A stretch of 64,000 nucleotides of DNA from Acidobacteriota bacterium (lineage in GTDB: Bacteria; Acidobacteriota; Terriglobia; Terriglobales; Acidobacteriaceae). Below, piece by piece: positions 9,182 through 19,586 of the stretch (within the stretch, counting starts at the first letter, position 1; each line of letters opens with the position of its first letter). Location: NCBI GenBank assembly GCA_021793405.1, contig JAJYSV010000003.1, positions 85,675 to 149,674 of the forward strand, given 5' to 3'. The notes below the pieces were generated by a model. That model ran no database searches, was not told the origin of the DNA, and saw nothing but the letters and a program-made list of their open reading frames with translations. The position numbers were made by a program, and so were the translations under genes.

Positions 9182-10153
9182 TTAAAAATCCTTGCGGAGA
9201 TCCATTCCTTGATACATGGAAGCCACCTGATCGCCGTAGCCGTTGAACATCAGCGTAGGCTGGCGGGCTTTCCAGAAAGGCGCGCCGATGATGCGCTCAT
9301 ATTTCTGGCTCCAGCGAGGATGATCGACATTTGGATTCACGTTGGAGTAGAAGCCATACTCGTTCGGCGCGGACTCATTCCAGGTGGTGCGCGGCTGGTT
9401 TTTCACGAAGCGAATCTCGACCAGGGATTTGGCTGACTTGAAGCCATACTTCCACGGCAATACGATGCGCACGGGCGCGCCATCCTGGTTCGGCAACGTC
9501 TGCCCATACAGGCCGAACGTGAGCAGCGTCAGCGGATTCATGGCCTCGTCCATCCGCAATCCTTCCGAATATGGCCAGTGAAGGTCGACGGTCCTGATCC
9601 ATGGTTCCTCTTGCAGATTGTCGAGCGAAAGAAACTGCACATAGCGTGCGGAGCTGAGCGGCTCGCATTGCTGGATGAACTCCGAAAATGAGTAGCCGAC
9701 CCATGGAATCACCATGCTCCACGCCTCGACGCAGCGATGCCGGTAGACGCGCTCCTCCAGGGGATGAGTTTTCATCAAGGCATCGATGTCGAAGACCTTC
9801 TTGCTTTTCACTTCACCGTCGACCTTCACGCTCCACGGACTGGTTTTCAGGCGCCAGGCGTTGTGGGAAGGATCGCTTTTGTCGGTGCCGAATTCGTAGA
9901 AATTGTTGTAGGTGGTAATGTCCTGGAACGAGGTCGGCGCCACGCCCGTCGTCGAATACTTGCTGGGAATCGTCGCCAGTTTTTCGGTGGCATGCACGCC
10001 TTCGCCGGGAGAAGCGATGTCCTTGAGCCGGTCCGCGCCGAACGCAGCTACGCCGAGAGCCGCGGCTCCGGTCATGAACTTGCGGCGGTTCATATAGTCG
10101 GACTTCGAAGTAATCTCCGACGACGGAATGTCGGACGGTTTACGAATCAGCAT
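9182..10153 (-). CDS. msrP: Periplasmic molybdopterin methionine sulfoxide reductase catalytic subunit MsrP
   Basis: MsrP (YedY) reduces methionine sulfoxide in envelope proteins damaged by reactive chlorine or oxygen species. The 323-residue precursor starts [15 protein letters not shown], a typical start for this family, followed by a Tat signal with NRRKFM and a hydrophobic stretch. The molybdenum ligand is Cys141 in [12 protein letters not shown]. Other family motifs are [19 protein letters not shown] and [19 protein letters not shown]. It forms an operon with msrQ. Confidence 0.95.
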   Translation of the reverse strand: MLIRKPSDIPSSEITSKSDYMNRRKFMTGAAALGVAAFGADRLKDIASPGEGVHATEKLATIPSKYSTTGVAPTSFQDITTYNNFYEFGTDKSDPSHNAWRLKTSPWSVKVDGEVKSKKVFDIDALMKTHPLEERVYRHRCVEAWSMVIPWVGYSFSEFIQQCEPLSSARYVQFLSLDNLQEEPWIRTVDLHWPYSEGLRMDEAMNPLTLLTFGLYGQTLPNQDGAPVRIVLPWKYGFKSAKSLVEIRFVKNQPRTTWNESAPNEYGFYSNVNPNVDHPRWSQKYERIIGAPFWKARQPTLMFNGYGDQVASMYQGMDLRKDF

Positions 10154-10390
10154 AGGGCCGCCCCCTTTCGTTTATTAGACAGAAGCTGACGGATGTTTGT
10201 CGCACTATTTTAAGAACGTTTTCATGCGGGTTTTAGATGGTGAACATTCTATCGTTGGATCGTTGACAGGCAAAAGGGAGGAGTGCGCGCCACCGGCCGA
10301 ACGGAGAATTCAGTTGCGCCAGCGGAGGGTGGCAGCGCACGAAGCCGCGCAACGCAGGCGACTCTTCCATGTTGCCTGGCGAAAATTGCG

Positions 10391-10885
10391 TCAGTTCGCG
10401 AAGAGCCCTTCCTGCTCCGCTAAATCCAGCTTGCGCCGCACGCTGGCATGGATCACGGCCACAATTTCCACGGATTGCAGGGCAGATCGCGGGACGAAAA
10501 TCCGCTGCGTGTTCGATCGCAGATCGGGCGGAGTGAACTGAATTCCTTCCGGCTCCAGCAGTGAAAGATCGTTGCTGGCCAGGCCTTCCAGTTCGTCTCC
10601 ATCCTTCATCCGCAGACGAATCCACAGGCCTGGAGTGCGCGGACGCGAGGTAAAATTGCGCCGAACCAGCCGCTCCGGGTCAGTCGAGTCGCCTGTGGGA
10701 AATTCGCGTACGAAGCACATCATCTTCACATCCCGCAGCGTCATGGCAAGAACTTTGCCGGTCATGTCCAGCAACTCCAACTGGCCGTCATGGGCAAAGT
10801 CCTGGGGATCGACATAGCCGGAGTGCCAGTCGCGGCTGAACTTCCGCACAATTACTTTTTTTCGACTCGATCCTGAAACGGCCAC
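10391..10885 (-). CDS. Conserved hypothetical protein
   Basis: A 164-residue protein without a family I can name. The start is the GTG at 10885 (VAVSGSSRKKVIVRKF), because GGGGAG lies 6-7 bases upstream; a longer frame continuing upstream has no conserved look. It has two similar halves: a basic N-terminal part (KKVIVRKFSRDWHSGYV) with ELLDMTGKVLAMTLRDVKMMCFV, and a second part with LWIRLRMKDGDELEGLAS, QRIFVPRSALQSVEIVAVI. The pattern suggests a small all-beta fold such as an Sm- or PilZ-like barrel, which is a guess. No signal peptide or membrane segment. It is divergent from the nucleotidyltransferase gene, with about 250 bases between them for promoters. Confidence 0.6.
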   Translation of the reverse strand: MAVSGSSRKKVIVRKFSRDWHSGYVDPQDFAHDGQLELLDMTGKVLAMTLRDVKMMCFVREFPTGDSTDPERLVRRNFTSRPRTPGLWIRLRMKDGDELEGLASNDLSLLEPEGIQFTPPDLRSNTQRIFVPRSALQSVEIVAVIHASVRRKLDLAEQEGLFAN

Positions 10886-11134
10886 TTCGTGCTCCCCAAG
10901 ACAACGCGAGAAACTACACCCCGCAAAACAGAATGTTCGGAACCGTCGCTCTCGCGAGGATTGTCGCATGAAGCGCGACGGACGCCATGCGAATTGTGCA
11001 ATCGGCTTGGAGAAACCATCTCCAATGTGGTATTGTAGAACATTGTGTGTGCGACATTGTCGCCTACATCTAATTGAAAATACAGGGCTTAGTGGCTCTA
11101 GTGAGAGGCTGCTGGCCGAGGCGCAAAACTGGGC

Positions 11135-13120
11135 ATGCCCGATTATATCCAACTGCTCGAATCCAAGCTTTCTCCGAATGAAAAACAAGCTTTAAACGCC
11201 ATGACCGACGTGGCCCGGGCCAGAAAAATAACTGTTTTTCTTACCGGCGGGGCGGTCCGAGACATTGTGAGCGGCGCATCTGTGCGCGACCTGGACATTA
11301 CGGTTCAGGCCAACCCGTTGAAATTCAAGAAAGACCTGGAACGCGCAGGCTTCTCTGTCACCGGGGAGCATGAGCCCTCGCAGACCCTCTACCTGAGATT
11401 TGGCAAGCAGGCGCGCATGGAAATCTCAGCCGCCCGAACGGAGACCTTTCCCAGGCCAGCGCACCCGGAATATGCCCCTGCCAGCATCCTGGATGATCTC
11501 CGCCGCCGCGACTTTACCGCGAATGCCATGGCGCTGTCGCTAAACGAAGGCTCGTGGGGCCTTCTGCTCGATCCGTTGAACGGAACCGCCGACATCTCTT
11601 CGCGGCATCTGCGGCTGGTCAGCAATTACGGATTCCTGGAGGATCCGATTCGACTAGTACGCGCCGTCCGCCTCATGTCCCGCACCGGCTGGGATATGGA
11701 AGAGCGCACCAAGGCACGCTACGACAATGCCAAGGCCGAAGGTGTAATCAGCGCCATTACCGCGGTGCAGCGTGGGTATGAGCTGGAAGAAATTGGCTAC
11801 GAAGAAGAACCGGTGCAGGTGCTGAAAGTGCTGGAAGCAGAAGGCTGGATGGAACATTTATCGCCGGTGTGGAACAGCCATTCTGCCGACGTGCAGGGGC
11901 TGGAGCGGCTGCATGAACGCTTTGTGCAGTTGTTGATGGCCGGACTGCATCCCGACCCGTCCGCGGCCCAGTTTCGCCTGTTGACGGCGAAACTGTCGCC
12001 GGCCCAGTTCGCTTCCCTGAAGAAGATGTTTGTCCGCAGCGATTTGATTGCGGAAGTGAATGCGCTGGATGCGGATGCCAAGCATGTGCTGCAGAAGATG
12101 ACGGCGAAGGACGCCGCCAAGCCTTCGCAGCTATGGAAGTTGCTGCATAGCATGAAACCGGAAGGGGTACTGTGGCTGTTCTTTACCAATAAGACCGCCG
12201 CGGTTCAAAACAAGTTTGAAAACTTCTTCACTAAATGGCCGGAAGCGCGCCAGAAGATTCCCAACGTAATTTTGCAGGATATGCGGATCGTGCCCGAGGT
12301 TGAGGGGTATGAAGAACTGCTGGACAAGCTGACGTTTGCGTTTATGGATGGGGAGTTGCCGACGGAGGAAACGATCCGGAAATTCGCGGAGCCGTATTCT
12401 CCGCCTGCACCGCCGCCGCCGGTCATCGTCCGTCGCGCCCGCGCGGTGAAACGTGTGACCGAACCAAAGGGATCGAAGGCGAAGGCGAGAAAGGCCGCGA
12501 AAAACGCGCTTGCGGAGCAGGGCGCAGATTTGAGTCTGGCTGCATCGGGCGAAGCGGCTGCCTCCGCTCCGGAAATTGCGGAGGAAACTACGATCGCGTC
12601 GAAACCCGTGGCAGGAAAATCCGGGGCAGGGAAAGCAGCAGCCGCCAAACCCGCGGCGAAGACCGCTACCTCACCCGCGAAAGCAGTTGCGGAATCCGCC
12701 CCAGGGAAAAAGGTCGAGAAGCCCGCCAAGATTTCCAAGCACGGCAAAGCGCCGGTGGCGCAGCCTGTCAAAGGGAAGGCGGAGAAGACAAAATCTGGAG
12801 CGACGGGCAAAGCTTCGCATCCCAGCGCTGGAAAGGCCACAGCGAAACCCAGTGGCAAAGGAGGCAGCAAGCCCGCGCCGAAGCTGAAGGGGAAGGCGCA
12901 GAAGGCAGCCCAGGCGCACGGGAAGGCCTCTAAGGCTAACGCATCCGCCGGGACCGCGCATCGGCCGATCGCGAAGGCATCCCTGAAGCCCAAGCCAACC
13001 GCGAAGAAGGCTGGCGCGCTGCCGGCGAAGAAGAGTGCCAAGTCCGTCAGTCGTCCGACGAAACCGGCATCTGCCACATCGTCCGTAAAACCCAAGCCGA
13101 AGAAAAAATCCGGCAAATAG
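11135..13120 (+). CDS. CCA-adding/poly(A) polymerase family nucleotidyltransferase with Lys/Ala/Pro-rich histone-like tail
   Basis: Residues about 1-230 form a class II tRNA nucleotidyltransferase/poly(A) polymerase head: FLTGGAVRDIVSG, the metal-binding Asp-x-Asp in RDLDITV, DLRRRDFTANAMALSL and YGFLEDPIRLVRAVRL. An alpha-helical body continues to about residue 420. Members either add CCA to tRNA 3' ends or polyadenylate RNA; which applies cannot be decided here. The last about 230 residues are low complexity, rich in Lys, Ala, Pro, Ser and Gly, with repeated PAK/KAK/KPK units like histone H1 or AlgP. That tail could bind nucleic acid non-specifically. It is encoded with the same high G+C and in one uninterrupted frame. 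The gene ends convergent with the MFS gene. Confidence 0.85.
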   Translation: MPDYIQLLESKLSPNEKQALNAMTDVARARKITVFLTGGAVRDIVSGASVRDLDITVQANPLKFKKDLERAGFSVTGEHEPSQTLYLRFGKQARMEISAARTETFPRPAHPEYAPASILDDLRRRDFTANAMALSLNEGSWGLLLDPLNGTADISSRHLRLVSNYGFLEDPIRLVRAVRLMSRTGWDMEERTKARYDNAKAEGVISAITAVQRGYELEEIGYEEEPVQVLKVLEAEGWMEHLSPVWNSHSADVQGLERLHERFVQLLMAGLHPDPSAAQFRLLTAKLSPAQFASLKKMFVRSDLIAEVNALDADAKHVLQKMTAKDAAKPSQLWKLLHSMKPEGVLWLFFTNKTAAVQNKFENFFTKWPEARQKIPNVILQDMRIVPEVEGYEELLDKLTFAFMDGELPTEETIRKFAEPYSPPAPPPPVIVRRARAVKRVTEPKGSKAKARKAAKNALAEQGADLSLAASGEAAASAPEIAEETTIASKPVAGKSGAGKAAAAKPAAKTATSPAKAVAESAPGKKVEKPAKISKHGKAPVAQPVKGKAEKTKSGATGKASHPSAGKATAKPSGKGGSKPAPKLKGKAQKAAQAHGKASKANASAGTAHRPIAKASLKPKPTAKKAGALPAKKSAKSVSRPTKPASATSSVKPKPKKKSGK

Positions 13121-13181
13121 CGACAGGAATCCATCATCGTGCTCAGCATTTGGAATCCAGAGCGCGGTCGCGGCGGCGGAT

Positions 13182-14534
13182 TTAATCGCCGCTGCCGTCA
13201 TCCATCGCGGCGACCAACTCAGGCGGCAGAATTCCCATATCGCGGTAGATGGGACGAATGTGGAGGCGGATGTTGGGTAATTGGGTAGCAAACCATCCCG
13301 CTCCAGCGATACAGAAGGCTCCAGTCACCATCAGCGTCACAGGAGCGCCGACCAGGTGGGCCAGACCACCGGCCAACAAACTGCCAAACGGCGCCATGCC
13401 GACGAACGCCATCGTGTAGTAGCTCATGACGCGCCCGCGCTTGTCCTCCGGAACGATGGTCTGAATAATGGTGTTGCTGGCAGCCATTCCCATCATCATT
13501 CCGTACCCGGTAATCAGCATCAGCAGCAGCGAGAGCCACAGCATTCGCGACGTTCCGAATGCAATCAGCGCTGCGCCAAAGATAGCGGCGGAGATGGCAA
13601 TGACCCGGCCCAGTCCGAGCACCGATTTTCGCATGGCCAGGGAAATCGCCGCAACCAGCGCGCCGGTTCCTACCGCGCCCATCAGGAAGCCCAGTGTGTG
13701 CGGACCGCCATGCAGGACTTTCACGGCGAAGATTGGCATCAACACCGTGAACGGCATCCCCATCAGGCTGACCACAGCAAATAACAGCAGGATAGTCCGC
13801 ACTGGAGCGAACTGCGAGACGTACGTCCAGCCTTCTTTCAGCTGCCCAATCAGCGGCACAATAGTAGGCTTGACGATAAATTTCGGCAGCCGCATCATCA
13901 GCAGCGACACAATCACGGCAACGTAGCTGATGCCGTCGATCAGGAAGCAATAGCCTTCGCCAAAGCCCGCAATGACCAGTCCCGCCAGCGAGGGGCCCAC
14001 CAGTCGCGCCATGTTCACCATGGAAGAATTCAGCGCGATGGCATTGCCCAGGTCCTGGCGGTCTTCAATCATCTGCACCATGAACGCTTGCCGGCCCGGC
14101 ATGTCGAAGGCGTTGATTAAGCCTTGAAACACACTGAGCCAGAGAATTTCCGCGATGTGGATGCGGTGACTTAACGTCAACGCCGCCAGCGCGAGCGATT
14201 GCACCATCGCCAGGGATTGTGTCACGACCAGAACCTGACGGCGATTGAGCCGATCGACCCAGACGCCGGCGAACGGCGCCAGCAGAAAGGTGGGAATTTG
14301 CCCGGCGAACCCGACGATTCCCAGCAGCCATGCCGAGCCGGTGAGCCGGTACACCAGCCACGCGGTCGCAATCCGCGTCATCCACGTCCCGATCAGGGAG
14401 ATGCTCTGGCCGCCGAAAAACAAACGAAAATTGCGATGCCGCATAGCCCGCCACGCCAGCGAAATTCCGTGTCTCGCAGGTGCGGTAGCGACCGCGTCCA
14501 TCTCGTTCTCGTCACGTGCGATCGGTTCTTCCAT
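13182..14534 (-). CDS. MFS exporter, EntS/DUF894-like
   Basis: A major facilitator with about 12 hydrophobic segments. The N-terminal phrase FRLFFGGQSISLIGTWM, the loop VWVDRLNRRQVLVVTQ and the region FDMPGRQAFMVQMI are typical of the enterobactin-exporter (EntS) and DUF894 branch, which exports siderophores, drugs or other small molecules. Start: the ATG at 14534 (MEEPIARDENEMD) is preferred; a TTG 12 codons upstream is also open and neither has a strong ribosome site. The last residues are cytoplasmic and polar. No siderophore genes are adjacent, so the cargo is unknown. Confidence 0.85.
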   Translation of the reverse strand: MEEPIARDENEMDAVATAPARHGISLAWRAMRHRNFRLFFGGQSISLIGTWMTRIATAWLVYRLTGSAWLLGIVGFAGQIPTFLLAPFAGVWVDRLNRRQVLVVTQSLAMVQSLALAALTLSHRIHIAEILWLSVFQGLINAFDMPGRQAFMVQMIEDRQDLGNAIALNSSMVNMARLVGPSLAGLVIAGFGEGYCFLIDGISYVAVIVSLLMMRLPKFIVKPTIVPLIGQLKEGWTYVSQFAPVRTILLLFAVVSLMGMPFTVLMPIFAVKVLHGGPHTLGFLMGAVGTGALVAAISLAMRKSVLGLGRVIAISAAIFGAALIAFGTSRMLWLSLLLMLITGYGMMMGMAASNTIIQTIVPEDKRGRVMSYYTMAFVGMAPFGSLLAGGLAHLVGAPVTLMVTGAFCIAGAGWFATQLPNIRLHIRPIYRDMGILPPELVAAMDDGSGD

Positions 14535-14777
14535 GGTGGGAGGAGATTCAAGTGCTTGCGGAACTCGCAATGCTGCTACTTGTTCAAGATGATTCGGAGT
14601 TCCCCTAGGATTCGGCGCATATCGTACGCCTGCCCGCGGGATGACATCTGCTCAGCCAACATAGTAGGATGAGCGCCTTGCTTCCAGTTTTGTCCGCGAT
14701 TTCCTCATCGAAAGTCTGTTGCACCGCGTGAGCGTTCCATTCTGGCCGTTGCGCCGACTAGAATTGAAGGTACGAGC

Positions 14778-17700
14778 ATGACTGAATTTACTCATCTGCA
14801 TCTTCATACGGATTATTCGCTGCTGGATGGAGCATGCGACGTCGACAAGCTGCTGAAGCATGTCCAGGGCATGGGTCAGAAGGCTGTCGCCATGACGGAC
14901 CATGGCAACATTTATGGCGCAGTCCACTTCTTCGACGCGGCAAAAAAATACGACATCAACCCAATTTTAGGCTGCGAACTCTACATCTGCCAGAAGGAGG
15001 ATCACCGCGCCGATCCGCAAGGCGATCAATATCATCACCTGCTGGTGATCGCGGAGAACGATGAGGGATATCGCAACCTGGTCCGCATCACTTCCGAAGC
15101 TTCGCTGCATGGTTTCTATCGCAAGCCGCGCATCAGCAAAAAGTTTCTGGCAGAACACTCGAAGGGCCTGATCGGATTTTCCGGCTGCCTCGCCGGAGAA
15201 CTCTGCGAGCATTTGACCAAGGACAACTACGATGCGGCGCGCACGACCGCCAAGCAGTATCAAGATATTTTTGGTCGCGGCAATTTCTTTCTGGAAATTC
15301 AGGACCAGGGTCTGGAACTCGAGAAAAAGATCCACGCCAATCTGTTTCGTTTGGAAAAAGATCTCGACATCCCATTGATTGCCACCAACGACAGCCACTA
15401 CATCGGCCACGACGATCACCACGCGCACGACGTGTTGCTGTGCGTGCAGACCGGCAGCACCATTAACGACGAGAAACGTTTTCGCTTCGACGGCGATCAG
15501 TTCTTCGTCAAGTCGGCTGATGAAATGCTGAGTGTCTTCTCACAGACGCCGGAAGTCGTCGCACGCACCATGCAGTTTGCCGAGCGCTGCCATGTCAAGA
15601 TAGACAAAATCTCCAATCCGTTTCCGCAGTTTGATGTCCCGTCCGGATTTACCATTGACAGCTATTTTGAAAAGGTCTGCCGCGAGGGCTTTCGTCACCG
15701 TTTGGATACGTCGATTCGACTTCTGCGCGACCGCGGCTCCCTGCGCCACACCACGGAGGAGTACGAACAGCGTCTGCAACGCGAAATCGATTGCATCCAG
15801 CAGATGAAATTCTCCGGGTACTTTCTCATCGTTTGGGATTTCATCCGCTACGCAAAAGAGCACGACATTCCAGTCGGCCCGGGGCGCGGCTCGGCAACAG
15901 GTTCGCTTGTCGCATATGCCATGAACATTACGGATGTCGATCCCTTGCAGGCAAGTCTGCTGTTTGAGCGCTTTCTGAATCCGGAGCGCGTGTCCATGCC
16001 GGATATCGATATCGACTTCTGCATGAACCGCCGCGGAGAAGTCATCGACTACGTGACCCGCAAATATGGCCGTGAACAGGTGGCGCAGATCATCACCTTC
16101 AATACCATGGCGGCCAAGGCGTCCATTAAGGATGTGGGTCGCGCTCTGGCCATGCCATACGGGGAGGTGGATAAGATTGCCAAGCTGATCCCCGCCACGA
16201 TCGGCATAACGATCGATCAGGCATTGACGGAATCCGAGCCGCTGCAGCAGGCTTATGAGCACGACCCGCAGATTCGCGATCTGATTGACATCGCTCGCAG
16301 ACTGGAAGGCTTGGCGCGCGGCGCGGGCATCCATGCGGCCGGTGTGGTTATCGCCCCCGAGCCGCTGACCAACCTGGTTCCGCTAAGCCGCGGCAAGAAC
16401 GACGAAATCGTTACCGCGTACGACATGAAGGCAGTCGAAAAAATCGGCCTCCTGAAAATGGATTTTCTCGGCCTGACTGCCCTCACTGTAATTCACGAGG
16501 CGCTGCGCCTGGTCCGAGCCAATCTCGGAATCGAAATCGATATGGAAACCATTCCGCTCGACGACAAACTGACCTATGAACAGGTCTTTCATCGCGCGTT
16601 GACCTCGGGTGTATTTCAGTTTGAATCGCCAGGGATGCGCGATGTCCTGCGTCGCTATAAGCCGGACACAGTCGCCGACCTCACGGCCCTCAACGCACTC
16701 TATCGCCCCGGGCCGATGCAGATGATCGATGATTTCGTCGAACGCAAGTGGGGGCGACAGAAAATTGAGTACGAATTGCCGGAACTTGAAAGCCTTCTGA
16801 AAGAAACTCTCGGCGTCATTGTCTATCAGGAACAGGTGATGCAGATCGCCAACGTACTGGCTGGATATTCGCTGGGCGAAGCGGACCTCCTGCGCCGCGC
16901 CATGGGAAAGAAGAACGTTGAGGAGATGGCGAAGCAGCGCGATCGTTTTGTGCGAGGAGCAGCGGAGCGAAAGCACCCGCCGAAGACCATCGCCCACATC
17001 TTCGACCAGATGGAGCGCTTCGCCGGCTACGGTTTCAACAAGTCACACTCGGCGGCCTATGCGTTGCTGGCGTACCACACGGCTTTTCTGAAAACGCATT
17101 ATGCAAAAGAATTTATGGCCGCGCTGCTGACCTCGGAAGTAAGCAAACCAGACAATGTCGTGAAATACATCAAGGAATGCCGCGAGATGGGCATTGCCGT
17201 CGAGCCCCCGGATGTGCGCACCAGTGACGCCGACTTTACGCCGCATGGGGAGGCGATTCGATTCGGTCTGGCAGGCGTAAAGAATGTGGGCCAAAACGCG
17301 ATCGCGTCCATCCTGCAGGTCCGCAGCCAGCTGGTCCAGGAAGGCAAGACGTTCACTTCATTCTGGGATTTTTGTGAGCGCATCGACCTTCGCGTGATGA
17401 ACAAGCGCGTGTTGGAGTCGCTGATCAAGAGCGGCGCCCTCGATTGCTTCGGGCCGCGCGCCGCGCTGATGGCGGCCATAGACAAGGCAATTGAACGCGC
17501 GCAGAAATCGCAGCGCGATGTGGCCGCGGGTCAGCACGGTTTGTTCGGATTATTCAACGACGCGCCAGCGGGCGGTGCCTCGCAGCCGGATGAGCTGCCG
17601 AACATTGCCGATTGGGACGAGGTGCAGCGTCTGCAGCACGAGAAAGACGTTCTCGGCTTCTATGTTTCCGGCCATCCGCTGGGAAAGTATGCTGAGAAGC

Positions 17701-18290
17701 TGCGCAATCTGAAGGGCGTAGTCGACACCCAGACAGCACTCGAAATGACGCCCGCGCCCAGCATGGGACGTCGGGATGCGCAGAATGAAAATGAAATTTC
17801 GATTGCTGGAATATTGACCGGGGTCCGCGTTGCCAAGTCGCGCAAAGGCGACTTGTATGCCCAGGCGTCGTTAGAGGACCTGACCGGCAAGATCGATCTG
17901 ATCTGCTTTCCAGAGGCTTACAAACGGATGGCTGAGAATTTGAAAATCGATGTGCCGGTGCTGGTTCGCGGCGTGCTTCGCGGAGAAGAAGATGCGGCGC
18001 CGAAGCTGGCGATTTCCAACATTACTGCGCTTGAAGATGTGAAGGTCAAGCTGCCCGGCAGCATGCGGATTCGTATTGCGCTCGATCGTGTCAGTGAGCC
18101 CACACTGACAGAACTCCATGCGATGATGCTGGCCACGCCGGGAACCGGCAAGGTCCTGCTGGACTTTGAGCAGAAGGACGATTATCTGGTTGTGCTGGAA
18201 CCGGAGGGTCTCGGCGTCGCCGCCGATAAGGCTTTCATCGAACGTGTCGAGGAATTGGTCGGAGTCGGCGCGGTACGAGTCATTGAGTAG
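14778..18290 (+). CDS. dnaE: DNA polymerase III alpha subunit
   Basis: The replicative polymerase catalytic subunit, 1170 residues, of normal DnaE length. It starts with the PHP domain (FTHLHLHTDYSLLDGA, MTDHGNIYGAVHF). The palm carries GPGRGSATGSLVAYAM and the catalytic aspartates in MPDIDIDFCMNRRGE at about residue 410. Fingers and the beta-binding region follow (YQEQVMQIANVLAGYS, FAGYGFNKSHSAAYALL). The helix-hairpin-helix and the OB-fold domain (ISIAGILTGVRVAKSRKGD) are near the end. No intein or frameshift is visible. It is monocistronic: both flanking genes run the other way. Confidence 0.97.
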   Translation: MTEFTHLHLHTDYSLLDGACDVDKLLKHVQGMGQKAVAMTDHGNIYGAVHFFDAAKKYDINPILGCELYICQKEDHRADPQGDQYHHLLVIAENDEGYRNLVRITSEASLHGFYRKPRISKKFLAEHSKGLIGFSGCLAGELCEHLTKDNYDAARTTAKQYQDIFGRGNFFLEIQDQGLELEKKIHANLFRLEKDLDIPLIATNDSHYIGHDDHHAHDVLLCVQTGSTINDEKRFRFDGDQFFVKSADEMLSVFSQTPEVVARTMQFAERCHVKIDKISNPFPQFDVPSGFTIDSYFEKVCREGFRHRLDTSIRLLRDRGSLRHTTEEYEQRLQREIDCIQQMKFSGYFLIVWDFIRYAKEHDIPVGPGRGSATGSLVAYAMNITDVDPLQASLLFERFLNPERVSMPDIDIDFCMNRRGEVIDYVTRKYGREQVAQIITFNTMAAKASIKDVGRALAMPYGEVDKIAKLIPATIGITIDQALTESEPLQQAYEHDPQIRDLIDIARRLEGLARGAGIHAAGVVIAPEPLTNLVPLSRGKNDEIVTAYDMKAVEKIGLLKMDFLGLTALTVIHEALRLVRANLGIEIDMETIPLDDKLTYEQVFHRALTSGVFQFESPGMRDVLRRYKPDTVADLTALNALYRPGPMQMIDDFVERKWGRQKIEYELPELESLLKETLGVIVYQEQVMQIANVLAGYSLGEADLLRRAMGKKNVEEMAKQRDRFVRGAAERKHPPKTIAHIFDQMERFAGYGFNKSHSAAYALLAYHTAFLKTHYAKEFMAALLTSEVSKPDNVVKYIKECREMGIAVEPPDVRTSDADFTPHGEAIRFGLAGVKNVGQNAIASILQVRSQLVQEGKTFTSFWDFCERIDLRVMNKRVLESLIKSGALDCFGPRAALMAAIDKAIERAQKSQRDVAAGQHGLFGLFNDAPAGGASQPDELPNIADWDEVQRLQHEKDVLGFYVSGHPLGKYAEKLRNLKGVVDTQTALEMTPAPSMGRRDAQNENEISIAGILTGVRVAKSRKGDLYAQASLEDLTGKIDLICFPEAYKRMAENLKIDVPVLVRGVLRGEEDAAPKLAISNITALEDVKVKLPGSMRIRIALDRVSEPTLTELHAMMLATPGTGKVLLDFEQKDDYLVVLEPEGLGVAADKAFIERVEELVGVGAVRVIE

Positions 18291-18340
18291 CAACACCGCT
18301 CTAAGAATCCCGTACCGCGCAGCGAATCGAGCTATTGCGC

Positions 18341-19437
18341 CTACAATGTGTAATGCCCCGACTGGCGCAGAATGACGGCTACGCGTGTACCATTTTCCGC
18401 GGGCTTCGCATCTTCCACAACTTTTCCGTTCACCAGAACCTTCTGTCCAGCGTGTGCAATAGGGATCAGCACGTTGGCCTCCTCTTCTGCCGGTAAATCA
18501 ATCGCCGTCTCCAGACCGTGATCCTGGCGCAGGTCCACTTTCAGCAATCCATGCGGAGTGGGTTCGACGCCTTTGGTCCATGCAAGCGCAGCTAGATCGG
18601 GTCGAATGGTGACATGGGAGAAACCGCCTGCCGTGAAGTCCTTGCCGCCGCCAGCGGCAGCAGGCTGGGTCAACGTGTCAAGGTTGTCATAGCTGCTGCG
18701 ACCGACAAACACTTGATCGACACTTTCAACCGGTAATGTCGTACGGACCAAAAACGACGATAGCCCCAGGTAGCCGGGCCAACGATACAGACCGGCATCT
18801 TCGTTTCCCTGAAAGAATTCGAGTGAACTTTCGATGGCGCCGAAGGTCTGCACAGGTTTCCACGACGCGTCCTTGAATCCAACATCCTGCCATCCCGCTG
18901 GAGCATTCGATGCAGCCTTCCACGACGGTCCGCTGATCAGCAGCGCGGGCGCATCGACACCAGCGGTGCAGGGAACGATCTTCACGACAATTCGGCGATC
19001 GCGTCCGCGAACGGAGTGATTTTCAGAGCCAACACATTTTGTCCGTCTTCTAGCTTTCCGCTGATGTCGGTCTCGAAGACGGACATCCTGATCGGCGATG
19101 CCGGATTGTCCTGGACAGTATCGACGAGCTTGCCATTGATATAGGCCGCAGAGGCTTCAGCCCCAGCGACGTAGAGAGTGGCTTGATGCGGAACTGTGCT
19201 GACTGGAAAGACCGCGCGGAAATATACGGGAGTAATCTTTCGCGGCCGAGCCTCCGAGTGAGGAGCAGCAATCCAGATGTACTGCTCCGGCAGCGCGGTG
19301 TGACCCTGAGCTACAAGCTGCGGAGAGGACATGTTTCGAGTGGGATCCAGCTGGCCGGACGGGAAGTTCATCTGGGCAGTGAGAGCAACCGGGAAGCCCA
19401 ACAGAAAAAGTACGAGAGAGAGATGAGAGCTTTTCAT
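18341..19437 (-). pseudogene. Alpha-L-rhamnosidase (GH78-like) remnant: catalytic domain missing, plus frameshift
   Basis: Two consecutive frames together make one decayed gene. The first (19437-18982) has GAGGAGG as ribosome site, a signal peptide and the GH78 N-terminal lectin-like domain (FRAVFPVSTVPHQATLYVAG, DGQNVLALKI). It then runs into a TGA; shifting frame there gives VRGRDRRIVVKIVP, the expected continuation, so a frameshift lies at about 19020-18985. The second frame (18985-18341) continues the N-terminal domain (IESSLEFFQGNEDAGLYRWP) and jumps within about 30 residues to the GH78 C-terminal domain (FSHVTIRPDLAALAWTKGV). The several-hundred-residue (alpha/alpha)6 catalytic barrel that should lie between is absent. 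The rest of the C-terminal beta domain is present to a normal end. An enzyme is not expected. A deliberate sugar-binding protein is less likely, given the frameshift. Confidence 0.75.
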
Positions 19438-19586
19438 GAACCCTCCTCGGCAGAGAGGTTCGGACAACCGAGTATATTTCATTGGGGAAAGTATGCCGAT
19501 TCGCTGGATGCGAATTGGCATGAAAGGAACTTTCATGACCTGGATGCGCGACTTACACCCAACCATGGCTGCATGTCGAAGGCGAA

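Noticed and set aside
12205..13149. A 314-codon minus-strand frame rich in Ala, Phe and Gly
   Set aside because: It is the mirror of the Lys/Ala-rich tail of the nucleotidyltransferase; low complexity only.
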